Program-made: the position numbers and the translations under genes | Shown: in pieces, positions 24,599 to 38,098 of the stretch | Numbering within the stretch: the first letter of the stretch is position 1 | Layout of the letters: every line of letters begins with the position of its first letter | The notes under the pieces: generated by a model | The model's input: the letters and a program-made list of their open reading frames with translations, nothing else | The model's database searches: none | Told to the model about the DNA's origin: nothing | Assembly: GCA_021464245.1 (NCBI GenBank) | Contig: JADCRB010000043.1 | Span: 2,801,480-2,865,479 of the forward strand | DNA from: Carallia brachiata | Taxonomy: Eukaryota; Streptophyta; Magnoliopsida; Malpighiales; Rhizophoraceae | DNA length: 64,000 nucleotides | Direction of reading: 5' to 3'

Positions 24599-25054
24599 TA
24601 ATTAACTGTGCTTAATTTTTTTTTTACTTTTTTTAATATTTATGAATTGGTGTTGTTTTTTTAATTTTAGATTTTAATTTTTTCACCCTAATAATTATTT
24701 ATCAAAATTAGTGTTTATAATTGATTATAACTATTATAGTTATTTTATTTTTTTGGGTATAGCTTTTTCTTAGCTTTTATTTTTTTTACATATAACTATG
24801 TAAGAATAGTTATTAAATATTTATTGAAGGCAATGACTTCTAATTAAAAAATTCAAAAATTTTGCAGCTAATTGCTTGTCTTCGAGCATATGTTGGCTTA
24901 AAAAACTTTAAAATAGTATAATGTCAAATCCTAGTCTTGTAGCCTTAAATATTGAAAAACAAAAAAAAAAAAACAGCTAGCAGTTTCAGATGTTGGTAAA
25001 GAATGAGCTAAACACAAGAAAACAAGGGAAAAAAAAAACGTAATTCAATCATAC

Positions 25055-25527
25055 CAGGATTAGCGCAATCTTTGAAAATGGATTCCACCATGGCAGTGAC
25101 CTCATCTTCTCTGATGGGTCTTAGTTCTCCAATCCTGCTTGGAGAGAAAAGCTCCAGAATACAAAGTTTCCTAAGCTTGACATAATGGGGTCCATAGTCA
25201 GCTCCTATAAGGTCTTTAGCTTCTCTGCTGAACCTGGCAACTAATCTACTCCTGTGCCTATCGGCTAGCTGTTGGTCATTTTCCTTCAGCACTTCCTTAG
25301 CCAATTCCGAGCTGGACGCTACAACGTTCAGCGTAGAGCCGAACCAAACCGTGATAATTGGGCCGTACTTCTGGGCCCATTCGGCATAGCATCGGAACTT
25401 CACGGGCTTTGCCGACGATCGGCCACGGCTGTGGCCCTGGCGGGAGCTTGAACCGCAGCCGTTGGTAGAGATTGTATGCAAGGCAGAGTAGGAGGATTAA
25501 TGGAATTAGGAGTAGAAGCTGAGCCAT
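25055..25527 (-). pseudogene. CYP98A copy D, lone exon 1 with 14-bp deletion
   Basis: Exon 1 of a CYP98A gene runs from the ATG at 25,527 to the usual GTATG donor after 25,055. It is 473 nt instead of 487 because 14 nt are missing in the stretch after the PWPIVG motif (near 25,410), which shifts the frame. The rest of the exon is otherwise well kept, through helix C ([12 protein letters not shown]) and the end of exon 1. No exon 2 or 3 follows within reach: the next exon 2 downstream is B', about 4 kb away with unrelated unit DNA between. Non-functional remnant of unit 3. Confidence 0.85.
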
Positions 25528-25587
25528 AACCTGGGAGGATAAAGTCTTCAATTTTTAGACCCTGCAATTTAGAGAGGGAGAGGCATT

Positions 25588-25597
25588 CATGTATAAT
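25588..25597 (-). promoter_or_regulatory. Degraded TATA box of CYP98A copy D
   Basis: It reads ATTATACATG on the minus strand where copies B and C have ATTATATATG. The surrounding leader is conserved. The single change fits relaxed selection on a dead promoter. Confidence 0.45.
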
Positions 25598-26639
25598 CAT
25601 TCTCGTTATCGCTATAATTGTAAGACGAGGAGAGACTATTCAATTTTTTTTCACAAAAAAAATATTTTATTAATATATTAGTTATCGTATTTATGAGTCA
25701 AAACCAAAGATAATAACTTATTCAATCAAACAAATTACTAGAGATTCCATAAATTTTGCTCATGTATTTTATTATTTTGATTTTTGACTGTATATTTTTT
25801 ATTCTTTTATATAATTCATGTGGGTGGAATATTGGGAAGAATATCATAGACGTTTTCCATGACATGATTTATGTCAAAGGGAGAGTCTAATAGTGGACTC
25901 TCCCCTCAAGTGAACATTGAAAAGTCCAGAAAATAAATTTTAACCATACCCTAGTCACCAGCTTTGCTCATTAGCATGCGAGGAATCAAGATTAAAAGGA
26001 TTTAATTAAATTTATATCAATGGGGTTGCTATACTATTGTGATTATTGTTAATTATAAAATTGATGTCTCATTTTTAATTGTAATTAAACATTGAAGACC
26101 GTAAACATTCACTCAAAAATTTGAATTAAGAAAAACAATTAAAAAGGCTGCCTATGAGGCATAAATCTGGAATTTAGGGTAGCATTTGTGTTAGCTTTAA
26201 AGACGACCCTTAAAAAATTATTATGAGATTTTTCCGTATATTGTAGCCGGTAGTTATTTAATAACGAAATCTCTTAATGTTCTTAGGAACGAGCACGTTT
26301 CTTGTTTTTCCTTTTCGTTTCGCATCTTCCACAGCACTTGTTCCCAGAATTTCAAAACAGGCCCATTACTTTTTGAGCTTATTTCACAGAGAAATTTTGT
26401 TAATCATAAATATCATAAAACGTATTAATTAACATGAATAGTCAAGAGAAGGAAAATGTAATAGGAAAAAATGTTTTTGCTTCACAAAAATGTGCAAACT
26501 AGTAAAAACATAATATAAATTATTTTATAGTTAAATTTAAGAAAAAAATTATATTAAAATTGATTACTATTTATTACTATTTAAATATAATCATATAATG
26601 TTTATTTAATATATATGAACCTTTTCACAATGAATTCAA

Positions 26640-29600
26640 GCTGACAATAGTTTTTTCCTTAAATGGCAAAACCATTAGCTGACTCAGCATCAATAACGGC
26701 AGGGATGTAAAATGCACTCAATATCTGCGATGCAAGCAATGGATGCATGTGTCCATTAATGGGGACTTGGTGAGTTGGTTCAGGTTTGTTAGCAGATCTC
26801 AATGCTTGTGCCAACATTCATTGTGCGGAAGTACGTGCAAAGATAATGAAAAACTTATGAGTTAAATCAATAAATCTTGATATCCGCCGCCCACGCTCTT
26901 CCTGTCACCACCCACGTTCTATCTGCCGCCGCCTGTGTCCATACTGCCGGCCATGTCGCCGTCGGGGTCACTGCCGCCCGTCGTCGCTGTAGCTGAATTA
27001 GTGGAAATGGCTTTTGTTGGTTTTTTGGTGTACTAGGTGACATGTGCCACCAATGTGTTTGTGTTTTGTTCCGTATGTTATATTGTCTGTTTAGAATTGT
27101 TGCCAAAAATATTAGGACCAATTCAGTTAATAATTCACCTCTGTGCAGTGTGTTCTACAGTATGCAGTTGTATCTTGTTCAAGTAGGTTTAGTTAATTTT
27201 TTAAGATTAGTTAGGTTTATTTGTAGTTTGACTAATAATTTTGGTTTTCATGTGTTATGTATTTATAATTAGTCTGACTATTTTATATATAAGTTAGTTG
27301 TGCCGATAAATTCTCTTACTTTATACAGACACTTCCGATACTTTAACATTAACTTCATATATAAATTTATTTCACATTAATGCAACAATTTTCTTTTTCG
27401 GTCAAAAGAATAAATCTCGATATCCGGACACCCGTGCCAAGATAGAGACGATCACGGATTATTTTCTTTTTTTTTTTTCAATTTTTGCTTATTATATGTT
27501 AAGTTAAAGTTGCTTACCCATTAATTTTAATTATGATAAATAATATCTATTATACATTAGTTTTAATTTTATGTACACAATACTTAACAAATTTTTATAT
27601 TTAAATTTATTATACGTTAAACTTAATTTATATATATAACATATATTTAATAAAAAATTAAAAAGTTAAGCACCGGCCCCCTGAGTCAGGGTCTCTCCTC
27701 TTTCTCTCATTCTCTCTCTCAAAAAAGAAAAAAAAAAAAAAACGTATCAATTAACCATGAATGGTCAAGAAAAGGAACATGCATTGGGAAAAATGTCAAA
27801 AAAATTAACCGTCGTGAAACCCCGGGCACGATTTCTCTCTGACCCTCCGATCCCACCCCCAAGGTAGCGTTTCCGTAAATAAATTAGGTTAGCTAGGAAA
27901 GGTTAATTGTTCTTTTGATGGCTACTAGTGGTATGTGGTGGAGTTAGTCGTAGTAGCTGGTACCAAAAATATGTTTTTTTTTTTTGAAAAAAAAAATGTA
28001 CTCACAATTTCCCGTTAAATTTATATTCAACGAGGCATTATCAAATTATAGTGATGAGTTTCTTCTCAATAAAAATATCAAAATTTGTCTCGTATTTATT
28101 ATATAATTAATTGAGATACTCTGTTACAAATTATATTTTTTTAATTTTATATTTAAATTTTGATGGCTTTATCCTCATTTCATGACATTTAGACTTCTCT
28201 TATAAAAAAAAATAATATGAGAGTTTCGAGGTCAAACATTGGAGCATACTAAGATGAGTTGTGCAATATTGCTCACGAAAACATTATATTTTGTTTTCGA
28301 ATAGGCCTTGTTTCGCAATATTAGGTTACTATAGAGTAATATTTAATGAAAAAAGAAGCTATAAAGTAAAATTGTAAAAATAATCGAGACTATATAATGG
28401 CACTAAATTAAACTAGACAATTTTCCATCCAAGGGATTCGGCCAAGGGCAATAGCCATTGATATTTTGTACCTGAAAGGAATTCGGTGTCTAACTCCTTT
28501 CTTTTTTTGGACAACAGTTTGGTGGCTAATTTCGAAGGATAAAGGTATATGGACTAAGAGAGAGAGACCGAGATGGATCAACTTAATTTTTATACACATT
28601 TTTTATAAAGCTATTATGTATTAACTTTAACAGTTTTGCACATTATAAATTTTTGAATATATATATATACATAAACTTATATAAGCAATATATATACCAT
28701 TTAACTCAGTTCATCACTCGGTTCACGCCCTCACTGCAGCAACCTTTTCCTAATTCCGAAAATGGAAGTTAATGGCTAAATACGTTTGAAAGTTTGTTGA
28801 TGGGTTTGGTTTTAGTTTGGCATCCTTTTGAACCCAATGTCAAAGCTCAAAACGGATGGCAAGGATTGACATCCCGACAAATTGTAATGGCGAATGGGAT
28901 TTTCAGGTTTCGGAATGGCGAATGGGATTTCGTGGAGGAGTAACCTGCAGAATATTAAATTGTGCAGAATATTAAATTGTTTGCTAAAATTATGCACATT
29001 AATTGGCCGAAGCCAATGGCTCGCCCCTTCTTTACTGCAATACTTAATTTGTTATCCAAATTTTTAGATGAAGCAAGAGCACTTGGATACGTTTAAATAA
29101 TGCAGAACGTAAAAGTACGTAATTAATTAAATAATTTATTTATTTTTTTAATTTAATATTTTTTTTATGATTTAACAATACAAATTTCATATGTCAATTT
29201 ATGACTACTTAAGTATATACTAAATAGTTTTTCTCTTTCAGATGATAGGAGAACAAAATCCTGTAATTGTTTTCAATATATATATATAAAGTGGGAGAAG
29301 ATTGCTGCTAGCTGAGAACATGAATATCTATGACAATTCAATTTTAACTCTATTTTTTTTTTATTAGAAGGCTCTCGTAATATATACAATAATATAATTA
29401 TGGGTGGCTATGGAAATTCTCATATAATCTATACCACATTCTCAAAATTAAAATCTAAAGATCTCAAAAATAAATGTAATGAAGCATGCAAATGAGATGT
29501 GCACTCTATACCTCTGCCTCCTTCTTTTCTCTGTGTTTTTTTTTTTTAAAGATAAATGATAGATGGTAGGATGAGACGCAGAGGTAACACAATTAATCAT

Positions 29601-31292
29601 TATACATATTATTCATAGGTTTGTTGTACATCAAATTTAATTGTATTTTTCATAAGTTTTTGTAATTTTTTTATGTTTTACTTATAATAAATAATGCTGT
29701 TAAAATTAATATGTAACAATAATATAAAAATTATAAAAAAAAAAAAAAACTTTGTCTCTCTCCATGACAATAAACTTGTTTTTTTTTTATATTTGTGGTT
29801 TTTATTTTCTGTCGCGGCACCCAGTTGGGTCCTGCTCAGGAATTCAGTGGGGTTGTGTTGTGCAAGCGATTTCTCGTTCATTTGGTCCAAAGTTGGCTTT
29901 CATATTTAGTCCATTGCTGGCATGTCCTTTAATAAATGATTGCTTTCAAACAAAAAATAAATAAATAAATAAAATGAAATAAATGATTGCTTTGGGCTGA
30001 ACTAGTTACGTCGTATTGGGCTGGGCAAGCCTGGTTATTGGGTACTCCACTCGGAGTTGGTCTGGTTTTGGATTTGCCTTTGGGTGTTGCAGTCCTTTTG
30101 TTTTTGTGCTAGGAAAAAAAAAAAAGAAAAGAAAGAAAGATGTCTGACGGTGAGGGAGACAGCTAAGCCAAAACCATATTGATTCCACAATTTCAGTGGT
30201 GGGTTCTGTCTGATTCTATCCGAGGTACAACAAACTCCTACATGTTTGTCTTAAATTTGATGGTCTTTCCCTTTTTTTTTTTTCAGTGTTTCTGCTTATT
30301 TTTCTCTTAATGAATTTTTCATTGCAGTTAAACTCCGACAGTTCATGAGTATTTTGGTACTATGGGTATGTTGATTATGAATTTCATTCTTTTCAATGTA
30401 GTTCTTCGTTTCCAAAAGAAATTTGAAAAAAAGAGAGAAAATTTATTCAGTTTGTCGCCTCCCTTAAAACTTTTTTGGATTATTTGGCTAGTGTTTCTGA
30501 TTATGGGGGTCGTTTTGTAACCTGAGAATACGGTATAACCAGGCCGACTTGTCAGCTTGTGTTGTGAGATTGAATGTTGAAACAACAGAGATTGAAAGGA
30601 AATGTTATCTTAGTTCCACTGGCTGGTTCTGAAATCAAGTTCTTCTTCTCAAGTCACAATTTTAATTGAGAGAAAATGTATACTGGTGGGTATTTGATGT
30701 GCCGATTTTTGTTTAGAATGGAACCGTGACTGTTATTTTTAAAACGAAAATTGATATTTTTGTAATATTTGTTATTTTTACGTTTTAAAAATATCAGTTG
30801 CGGTTTCAAAAATAATAGGCGCAGTTTGTATCGGGATAAAACCCGAGACATTTTACCCAACTCATGTAAGCCATCGCTTTACTTGATTAAGGCTAATTGG
30901 TAGCTTATATATTATTACTCGTTTTATGTTTTGCACGCCGTTTTCGTACTGCAGATGATGGTGTTTTATTGTTGCTATAAATTTAATTAACCTTCCGTTA
31001 GCTGGCTAGATGTTTAGTTGTCTTATGTTGACTTGATACCGCTGATTGACTGAAAATTTATCTGCTAGTTTTACTTATTTCAACTGGGAATCTCTCCAAG
31101 TGATGTGTCATTCTTTACAACTTTTTCCCTTAGATCGCCGACTGGCTGTCGTGGCAATTTTATTACAGTTGGAAACGCTGGAAAACAAGAAATCTTCGTC
31201 TCAACAATAACAGACTGAAAGAAAACCTTGCCAGGTCGTAACAATACAAGCCATTCATTAGGTCTTCCGTATGGCCAAACCAATACCATCAA
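26640..31292. repeat. Segmental-duplication unit 4: flank of CYP98A copy C
   Basis: No gene is called. Blocks shared with other units lie at about 26,665-26,886 and 27,409-27,895 (split by an insertion), 28,030-28,370, 29,820-30,045 (site II-like TTGGGCTGGGC at 30,016), 30,165-30,425 (gene X leader, donor GT at 30,225) and 30,610-31,205. About 30,665-30,885 is an extra segment missing from the other units, probably another insertion. Short open frames here are not conserved between units. Confidence 0.65.
26887..27408 (+). mobile_element. 522-bp insertion with GC-rich head and 18-bp target duplication
   Basis: The insertion interrupts a block that is continuous in units 2 and 3. It is flanked by AATAAATCTTGATATCCG (26,869-26,886) and AATAAATCTCGATATCCG (27,409-27,426), an 18-bp duplication with one mismatch. 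The first ~110 bp are rich in CCGCC and the tail is AT-rich, ending AATGCAACAATTTTC. A similar end lies at about 63,557. A long duplication points to a retroposon, but there is no poly(A) tail and the family was not recognised. Confidence 0.6.
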
Positions 31293-34200
31293 TTACATTT
31301 CAACAGCCAAACGTTTGTACCGGTGTGGAGGGAGTCGAGGGATGGCCGCAGCCTCCAGTGGGGTCTTCATGTAAGTGACCACTCCAGGACTCTCTGACAT
31401 GTCAATTTCCTCTGGCTTGATCCCATCAGCAGGAGCCCAGGCAAAATGGTGCAACAAGCGACCCAACATTGAAGTGATCAAATTTATGCCAAGTTGTGCA
31501 CCGGGGCACACCCGTCTCCCCGCACCAAATGGAAGAAGCCTGAAATCATGACCCTTCATATCAACGTCCTCCTCAAGGAACCGTTCTGGCCGGAACTCTA
31601 ACGGGTCCTTCCAAACCACCGGCTCACGAGCAATGGCCCACACGTTAACGTTAACAACCGATCCTTTAGGTATGTCATAACCACCAATTTTCACATGAGT
31701 GTTGGCGCGGTGAGGAAGCATTAATGGGCTTGGTGGATGCAACCTCAGTGACTCTTTAACCACACATTGAAGGTAAGGCAGGCTTGAGAAATCATCCTCG
31801 GTTATGACACGTTCATAACCAACAACACGGTCTAACTCCTCTTGAGCCTTCTGCTGCACCCTTGGGTTCTTGATCAGCTCAGCCATTGCCCATTCCACTG
31901 AGATTGCAGTCGTCTCCATGCCAGCTCCGATCATGTTCTGCACCAACAATGCCAGCAAATAATTTGTTATTTTGTCAATCAGTTTCCAACTGCATCCTTG
32001 TTCGCTTTACTTACCCAAAGAAGACCTGTGATGTTGTCCTCACTGAGGTCATATTTATCCTGCAATGTAAGCAATGCATCGACGAAATGCTTCTTGGCTC
32101 CGCCACTCTTCTTGCGATCAAGCGTGTGCTCCTCCATAATAGCTCTGGCGAGCCGCTCTCCTCTCTCGTTGAACTTGGCCACTACCTCTTCCTCCAACGG
32201 AAACATCCATTGAAGCCATGGAATGTGTTCCCCAATGTTCTGCTTTCCTCCAATCTCAGCTCCATTGGCCAAAATGGCCATGAATTCTAGTCCCAGCTCG
32301 TCCATTATTCCCTCCGAGTTCATAAATCGTTTTCCGAAAACCAGCCTTGTAATGTTGTTGAGTGCTGCTATTCCCGGATACTGCTTGACCAACAAGCTCT
32401 TTCCCTGCTTTTCTGCTTGGAAAAATTGTTTTCTTCTCTGTTAGCACGATCCAGTTCAAAATCTCAACAACACTTTTTGTTTGTGACAAATTGACATATG
32501 ATTATGCCTCATTTTTTTTCATATCAACTAAAAAAATCCAAAAATTTTGCTCAGCGACAATCTTACAAATGAAAATATTGGAGAATTAAAAATAGTTGGA
32601 GAGATTTAACGTACTAATTCTCTAATTGTAAGATCTGCAGTCTGAATTTTTTTCTTTATTTCACTTATTTTTAACTATTAAACTACTAATTTCAAAAGAT
32701 AATAATGATAATAATAATAATAATAGTAATAATGCCCAAAATTTCCATTTCAATTTTTTTTCAGAAAAAAATATTAGTTTTTGAAAGAAGTGGCAAAACT
32801 ACAGCAAAAATCGAAAGCCTGCTTGATTCTCGTGAAGCTCGATCCGTGAAACACGGTAAATAAATGCATAACATAACTCGACACAAAATAAAAATATCGC
32901 ATTGCTCAATCAATTGACCTGAACGTGGTTTAATTTGACACATCCCCCCAAAATGCTGCACAATCGATATGGAATGCTTCAAATGATCTTTTTTTTTTTT
33001 TTTTTTTAGCTGAGTGCCTCAAATAACTTATGACTCAAATAAAAATTATTGTGAATTTCTTCATCCGCTGTTGAATTATTCTAAGATCTCGGATCAGAAT
33101 ATTCTATCTATCAAATCCGAAATAACTAAAAATTACGTGATGTTAAACCCGAAGAACAAGATTTCCTGACCGACTCAAGCCCACGTGATGCGATCCATGC
33201 ACGACTACAAATGCAGCGCATTGTTGGCTGACTTTTATCCAACGTGATGGAAACTTGTTGATATTACATTTATTTTAAGAAAATATTTGTATTATGATAT
33301 TTAGTATCTCAATTGGTATATTGACTAAAATAAAATTAATAATTTTTTGTAATAAAAAAAAATAATTTTTAATTTCTGTTATGAAAACTATTAATTTTGT
33401 TGAAAAAATTATTAGTATTGTTGTATAGAACACCAACCGAAAATTTAAAATCAAAACATGTATTGGTGCTCATTTATTTTTTGAAATTTACAGATAGAGA
33501 ACTACTGACATTCCTTAATACTGCTAATAAGATCAAAACCTAAAACATGAGCTTTGGTATCCAAAATATCATGGGCCAAAAACTTCAGGACATATATAAC
33601 TTAGGTTGAGGCCTAACTAATTTTGCACTTAATTGCTTGTCTGGCAGCAGATGTTCACTTAAACAACTTAATAATAGTATAATTTCAAATCTCAGTGTTT
33701 GTAATCTTAATATTTTTTTTTGTTCCAAACAAAAAAAAATCCCAGCAAGCTGTTTCAGAAACTGGTAAAGAGTGACCTAAACACAAGAAAACAAGGGAAA
33801 AAGAAGTAATTTTTTAATGGTTAAAAAAAAGTAATTTAATCATACCAGGATTAGTGCAATCTTTGAAGATGGATTCCACCATGGCAGTGACCTCATCTTC
33901 TCTGATGGGTCTTAGCTCTCCAAGCCTGCTTGGAGAGAAAAGCTCAAGAGTACACACTTTCCTAAGCTTGACATAATGAGGTCCATAGTCAGCCCACATT
34001 AGATCTTTACCATCTTTGCTGAACCAGGCACGTAATCTACTCCTGTGCCTATCGGCCAGCTGTTGGTCATTTTCCTTTAGCACTTCCTTTGCCAAGTCCG
34101 AGCTGGACACTACAACGTTCAGCGTAGAGCCGAACCAAACCGAGATAATTGAGCCGTACTCCAAGGCCCATTCGGCGTAGCACCGGCACTTTACGGGCTT

Positions 34201-34332
34201 AATGTGGTAGAGGTTGCCGACAATCGGCCACGGCCGTGGCCCAGGCGGGAGCTTGAACCGCAGTCGTTGATAGAGCCGGTATGCAAGGCAGAGTAGGAGG
34301 ATTGATGCAATTGGGAGTAGAAGAAGAGCCAT
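31293..34332 (-). CDS. CYP98A copy C, C3'H-type cytochrome P450, 509 aa
   Basis: Likely p-coumaroyl ester 3'-hydroxylase at the ER membrane. Exon 1 is 33,846-34,332, exon 2 is 32,015-32,412 and exon 3 is 31,293-31,937: 1,530 nt in frame with a TAA stop. The exon 3 acceptor is CAG at 31,938-31,940; intron 2 is only 77 bp because the MITE and spacer seen in A and B are absent. Motifs: N-terminal anchor, LPPGPRPWP hinge, WADYGPHY, helix I AGMETT (about 300-305; Glu where B has Asp), ESLR, FRPERF and [10 protein letters not shown] with Cys 439. Exon 2 is one codon longer than in B, in the likely SRS2 stretch ([10 protein letters not shown]), and the Trp before helix I is kept. From memory of the family, this copy looks closest to the canonical type in exon 2. 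The flank upstream of the TATA box differs from A and B. Confidence 0.92.
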
Positions 34333-34390
34333 AACGTGGGAGGATAAAGTCTTTAATTTTTAGACGCTGCAATTTAGAGAGAGAGGCATT

Positions 34391-34400
34391 CATATATAAT
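34391..34400 (-). promoter_or_regulatory. TATA box of CYP98A copy C
   Basis: It reads ATTATATATG on the minus strand, about 60 bp upstream of the ATG at 34,332, and a CTCTCTCTC leader follows. Similarity to the promoters of A and B ends shortly upstream, at about 34,410. Confidence 0.6.
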
Positions 34401-36589
34401 CATTCCATATGAGAAATTACAGGTTCAAATTTCGATGAACAAAAAATTGATGAGACTTATTATTTTTAAAGAACAATTGACAAGACTTAATGATTTTATA
34501 TTAGAAATTACATATTCGAATTTTGTTAAAATTAAGGTAGTTAAACATATGTAGGCTCTGCTGGATCACAAATAATTTGATAATATTTGTTGAGTCTCCA
34601 AAATTTATTTTCTTATAAGTTTAATGTGATTGTTTGACCCACCTACTAATAGTGAATTTGCATAATCTTTTTGGTCATATATGTGAGGCACTACCTCTTT
34701 TCATTCATTTTTAAAATCAAAAAATTATTTTATAAGCAAAAGTCATTAAATTAGAAAAAAATAAGTATATTCAATTCAACACTATTAAATTAAAAATTTT
34801 TAACAAGACTTCTATAATTTGGAAAAAAAAAAAAAAAAAGGCCTGGCAAGCTAAAATTGGGAGAATTGCTTTGGGTGGAATTCAGGTGAGTCCCACCATT
34901 TTTTTTTCCACTCTCTTTTCTTCCCAAACAACAAATAATACTTCTTTCCACTCTAATTTCTTTTCTTTTTTTTTGGGTTATGAATTTTACCTTAATTCCT
35001 TGCTCCCAAACAAAAGCTAAATGGCAAAACCATAAGCCGACTCAGCATTAATAATGGCATCGATACAAACTGTACTCAATTTCTGCGATGTAAGCAATGG
35101 AATGGATGCACGTGCCTATTAATGGGGACTTGGTGCTGATTTGCTAGCAGATCTCAATGCTTGCCTTGCCACATTCATTGTGCGAAAGTACGTGCAAAGA
35201 GAATGTAAAGCTTATTAGTTAAATCGTTGAATCTTGACACGCGGATGCGGAAATCAGGGGAAATCACATTCATTTTGATTTTATTTTGTTTTATTTAAAC
35301 TTGTTTATGTTATATGTTAAATTCAGATTTGTTGGACATTGACTGTAATTATTATTATATAAATAATATCTGTTATATATTAATTTTAATTTTTTTATAT
35401 TATATTTAGTATTTAAAAATTACATTAAATTCTGACTAATTTAATTTGAATTGAAAAGAATTTGTTAGAAGACAAACTCTCCTAATATTTATTTTTTTCA
35501 TACATTAACTTTAATTTTTATATAATAATACTTCATAAACTTTTACACTTAAATTTATTATACATTAAATTTAATTATTATATACTTAACACATGTTTTA
35601 AGAAAAATTAAAAAAATTTAGCATCTTGATCCCTCTCTTTCGCTCTGCCCACGTGGTCCACCGCCGCCTCCCCGGGCTTCGGTTGTCTTTTTACCTTTTA
35701 GCGGGGCACCCAGTTGGGTCTGGCTGAGGAATTCTTTTTTTTTTTTTTCACCGACTTTCTCATGAATTCAGTGGGGTTGTAGTGCAAGCGATTTTCTCAT
35801 TCATTTGGTCCAAAGTTGGCTTTCATATTTAGTCCATTACTGGTAATGTCCTTTTTAATAAATGATTACTTTGAGCTGGACTAGAGGATATACAATTTTA
35901 AAGTCTTAAATCTTTAGAGTTCTTTTATATATGAGTCTTAAATTTTTTTAAGATTTTATTTAAATGTTAAACTTTTTTATTTTTTACTAAATTAATCTAT
36001 CTGTTAAAGAAAAATAATTAATTAATTAAAAAAATAATTTTGACTTTATAAAAATTATTTGAAAAAAAGTTAAATACACTAATTAAAATTTTTTTCATAA
36101 AAAATATATACTTTACATATTTAATTCGTATATTTATTGATTAAAAAAATATTTTATGTGTGTATTTGTTGATAAAAAAATATTTAATTCATTTATTTGA
36201 CTTTTTTTAATAATTTTTATTAATTTAAATTTATTTATTAATAGATTAATTATTTTTCGAAAATAAAAGTATTAATTTGATAAGAAATTAAAAGATTTTA
36301 AATTTAAATGAAATATTAAAAAAATTTAAAATTTATATAAAAAATATAAAAATTAAAAATTAAAAAATTATATATCCCGCTAAGCGAGTTACTAATAGCT
36401 GATGTTACGTCGCATTGGACTGGGCAGGCAAGCCTGGTTGTCGGATATTCAACTCGGCGTTGGGATGGTTTGGATTTGACTTTTGAATTTTGAATTTTGA
36501 CTTTTGAGGGTTAAAGCGGAAAAAAAAAAAAACACTGGCGGTGAGAAAGATAGTTAGGGTGTGGTTTTTTACACCAAATTATTTTACAG

Positions 36590-37045
36590 AAAATCATTTT
36601 TTGACGTTTATTTTATATAAAATATTTTATAATAAAAAATTTTAGAGAAATTTAAGAAAAATTTTGATATTTTTAGAGAAAATAATATATTTTTTTAAAT
36701 TGAAGTTATTTTAAGGAAAAAATATAAAATGTGTTTTAAGTGAGTGATAAGAAAAAATCATTATTTTTACTGAAAATATTTTTTTTTACAAATATTTTAC
36801 ATAAGCAAATTATTTTATGTGAAATAATTATGTAAAATATTTTACAACTAAAAATTTTCTGTAAATTTGGGAAAAATTTTAAAATTTTTAAGAAAAATAA
36901 CTTACGTTTTTTGGAAAATAAAGTTATTTTGAGGAAAAAAATATAAAATGTGCTTTAAGTGAGTGATAAAGAAAAATTATTATTTTTACTAAAAATATTT
37001 TTTCTTATAAATATTTTATAAAAGTAAATTATTTTTTAATAAATA
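36590..37045. repeat. Two tandem copies of a ~219-bp AT-rich repeat
   Basis: The motif AAAATGTG(T/C)TTTAAG recurs at 36,727 and 36,946, and the sequence on either side aligns at the same offset. The second copy is diverged by several percent. It lies within unit 5 only, so it arose after the unit duplications. Confidence 0.65.
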
Positions 37046-37962
37046 AATATATTCTTAACCAAAAAAAATGTTTCTCTTTTTCTTTTCTTTTTTTTCTTTT
37101 AACAATGTTAAAAAATTTGACAAATTGATACATATATAACGCCAAAACCATGTGGATTCCACTATTTCCGCGGTGGGTTCAGTGGTGGGTTCTTTCCATC
37201 CGGGGTACAAGCAACATGCACATAGTTGTCTTTAATTCTTCTTCCAAGTTGGCCTTTGTACTTTTGTTTGACTCGTGCTGTATGTCTTTCTCCTTGGTTT
37301 CTTATCTTTGCTTGTGGGTCTTTGTTGGATTTGGCTGACATGCTTGCTTTGAGGTTCTCTAACATGGGCGTAATTGAATCGATGGATTTTTTTTTTTTTT
37401 TCGCAGTGTATCTGCCTATTTTTCCCTTGTTTGATGAATTTTTCATCGCTGTTAAAATCCAACAGTTTCTTGGGTACTTTGGTATTATGGGTATAATGAT
37501 TGTGCATTTTATTATTTTCAATATGGTTCTTCGTTTCCAAAAGGTTTGTTGAAAAAAGAGGAAAAATTTATTCAGTATTTCTCTGCCCTTAAAACTCTCT
37601 TGGATTATTGGTTAGTGTTTTTGATTATGGGGGTCGTGTTATAACCTGAGTACCGTGTAGCCTCGCTGACTTGTCAGCTTTTGTTGTGAAATTGAATGTT
37701 GAAACAACGGGGACTAAAAACAAAATGTTCTCTTAGTTCCACAGGCTGGTTCTGAAATCAAGTTCTTCTTGTCAAGTCACAATTTTACTTGATTAAGGCT
37801 AATTGGTAGCTTATGGACTATTACTGGTTTTAAGGTAAGTGTGCAAAACCAAATGGACTTGTCTTCAGAAATTGTGTTTTGTTCTCTGTTTCGGTACTGC
37901 AGATGATGGTGTTTTATTGTTGGTATAAGTTTAATTAACCTTATGTTAGCTAGAGCTAGATG

Positions 37963-38098
37963 CTTGGCGACCCCACAAATTAGATCAAGCGGTCATCGGC
38001 CTTGTTGGCCAAAGATGTGAACAGGAGTTCGACTCCTAGCACATCCCTCCTTTCTTCTTCTTTTTATGGGTTTAACCCTCCCCCAATGACCAAAAAAT
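37963..38098 (+). mobile_element. tRNA-derived SINE
   Basis: A 136-bp insertion is flanked by a perfect 11-bp duplication AGAGCTAGATG (37,952-37,962 and 38,099-38,109). It has an A box (TAGATCAAGCGG, 37,981-37,992) and a B box (GTTCGACTCC, 38,027-38,036), spaced as in tRNA-derived pol III promoters. It ends in a T/C-rich tail and CAAAAAAT. The matching place in units 1 and 2 (GCTAGAGCTAGATG or similar) is an empty site. Intact-looking and probably young. Confidence 0.85.

Noticed and set aside
20759..25527. Copy D exon 1 and B' exon 2 as one gene with a 4-kb intron
   Set aside because: The DNA between matches the distal flank of unit 2 (21,290-22,640), which belongs upstream of a gene, and both parts carry frameshifts and lost splice sites.
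37963..38098. A genuine tRNA gene
   Set aside because: A and B boxes are present, but no cloverleaf with acceptor and anticodon stems could be drawn, and the segment has an 11-bp target duplication, so it is a SINE.
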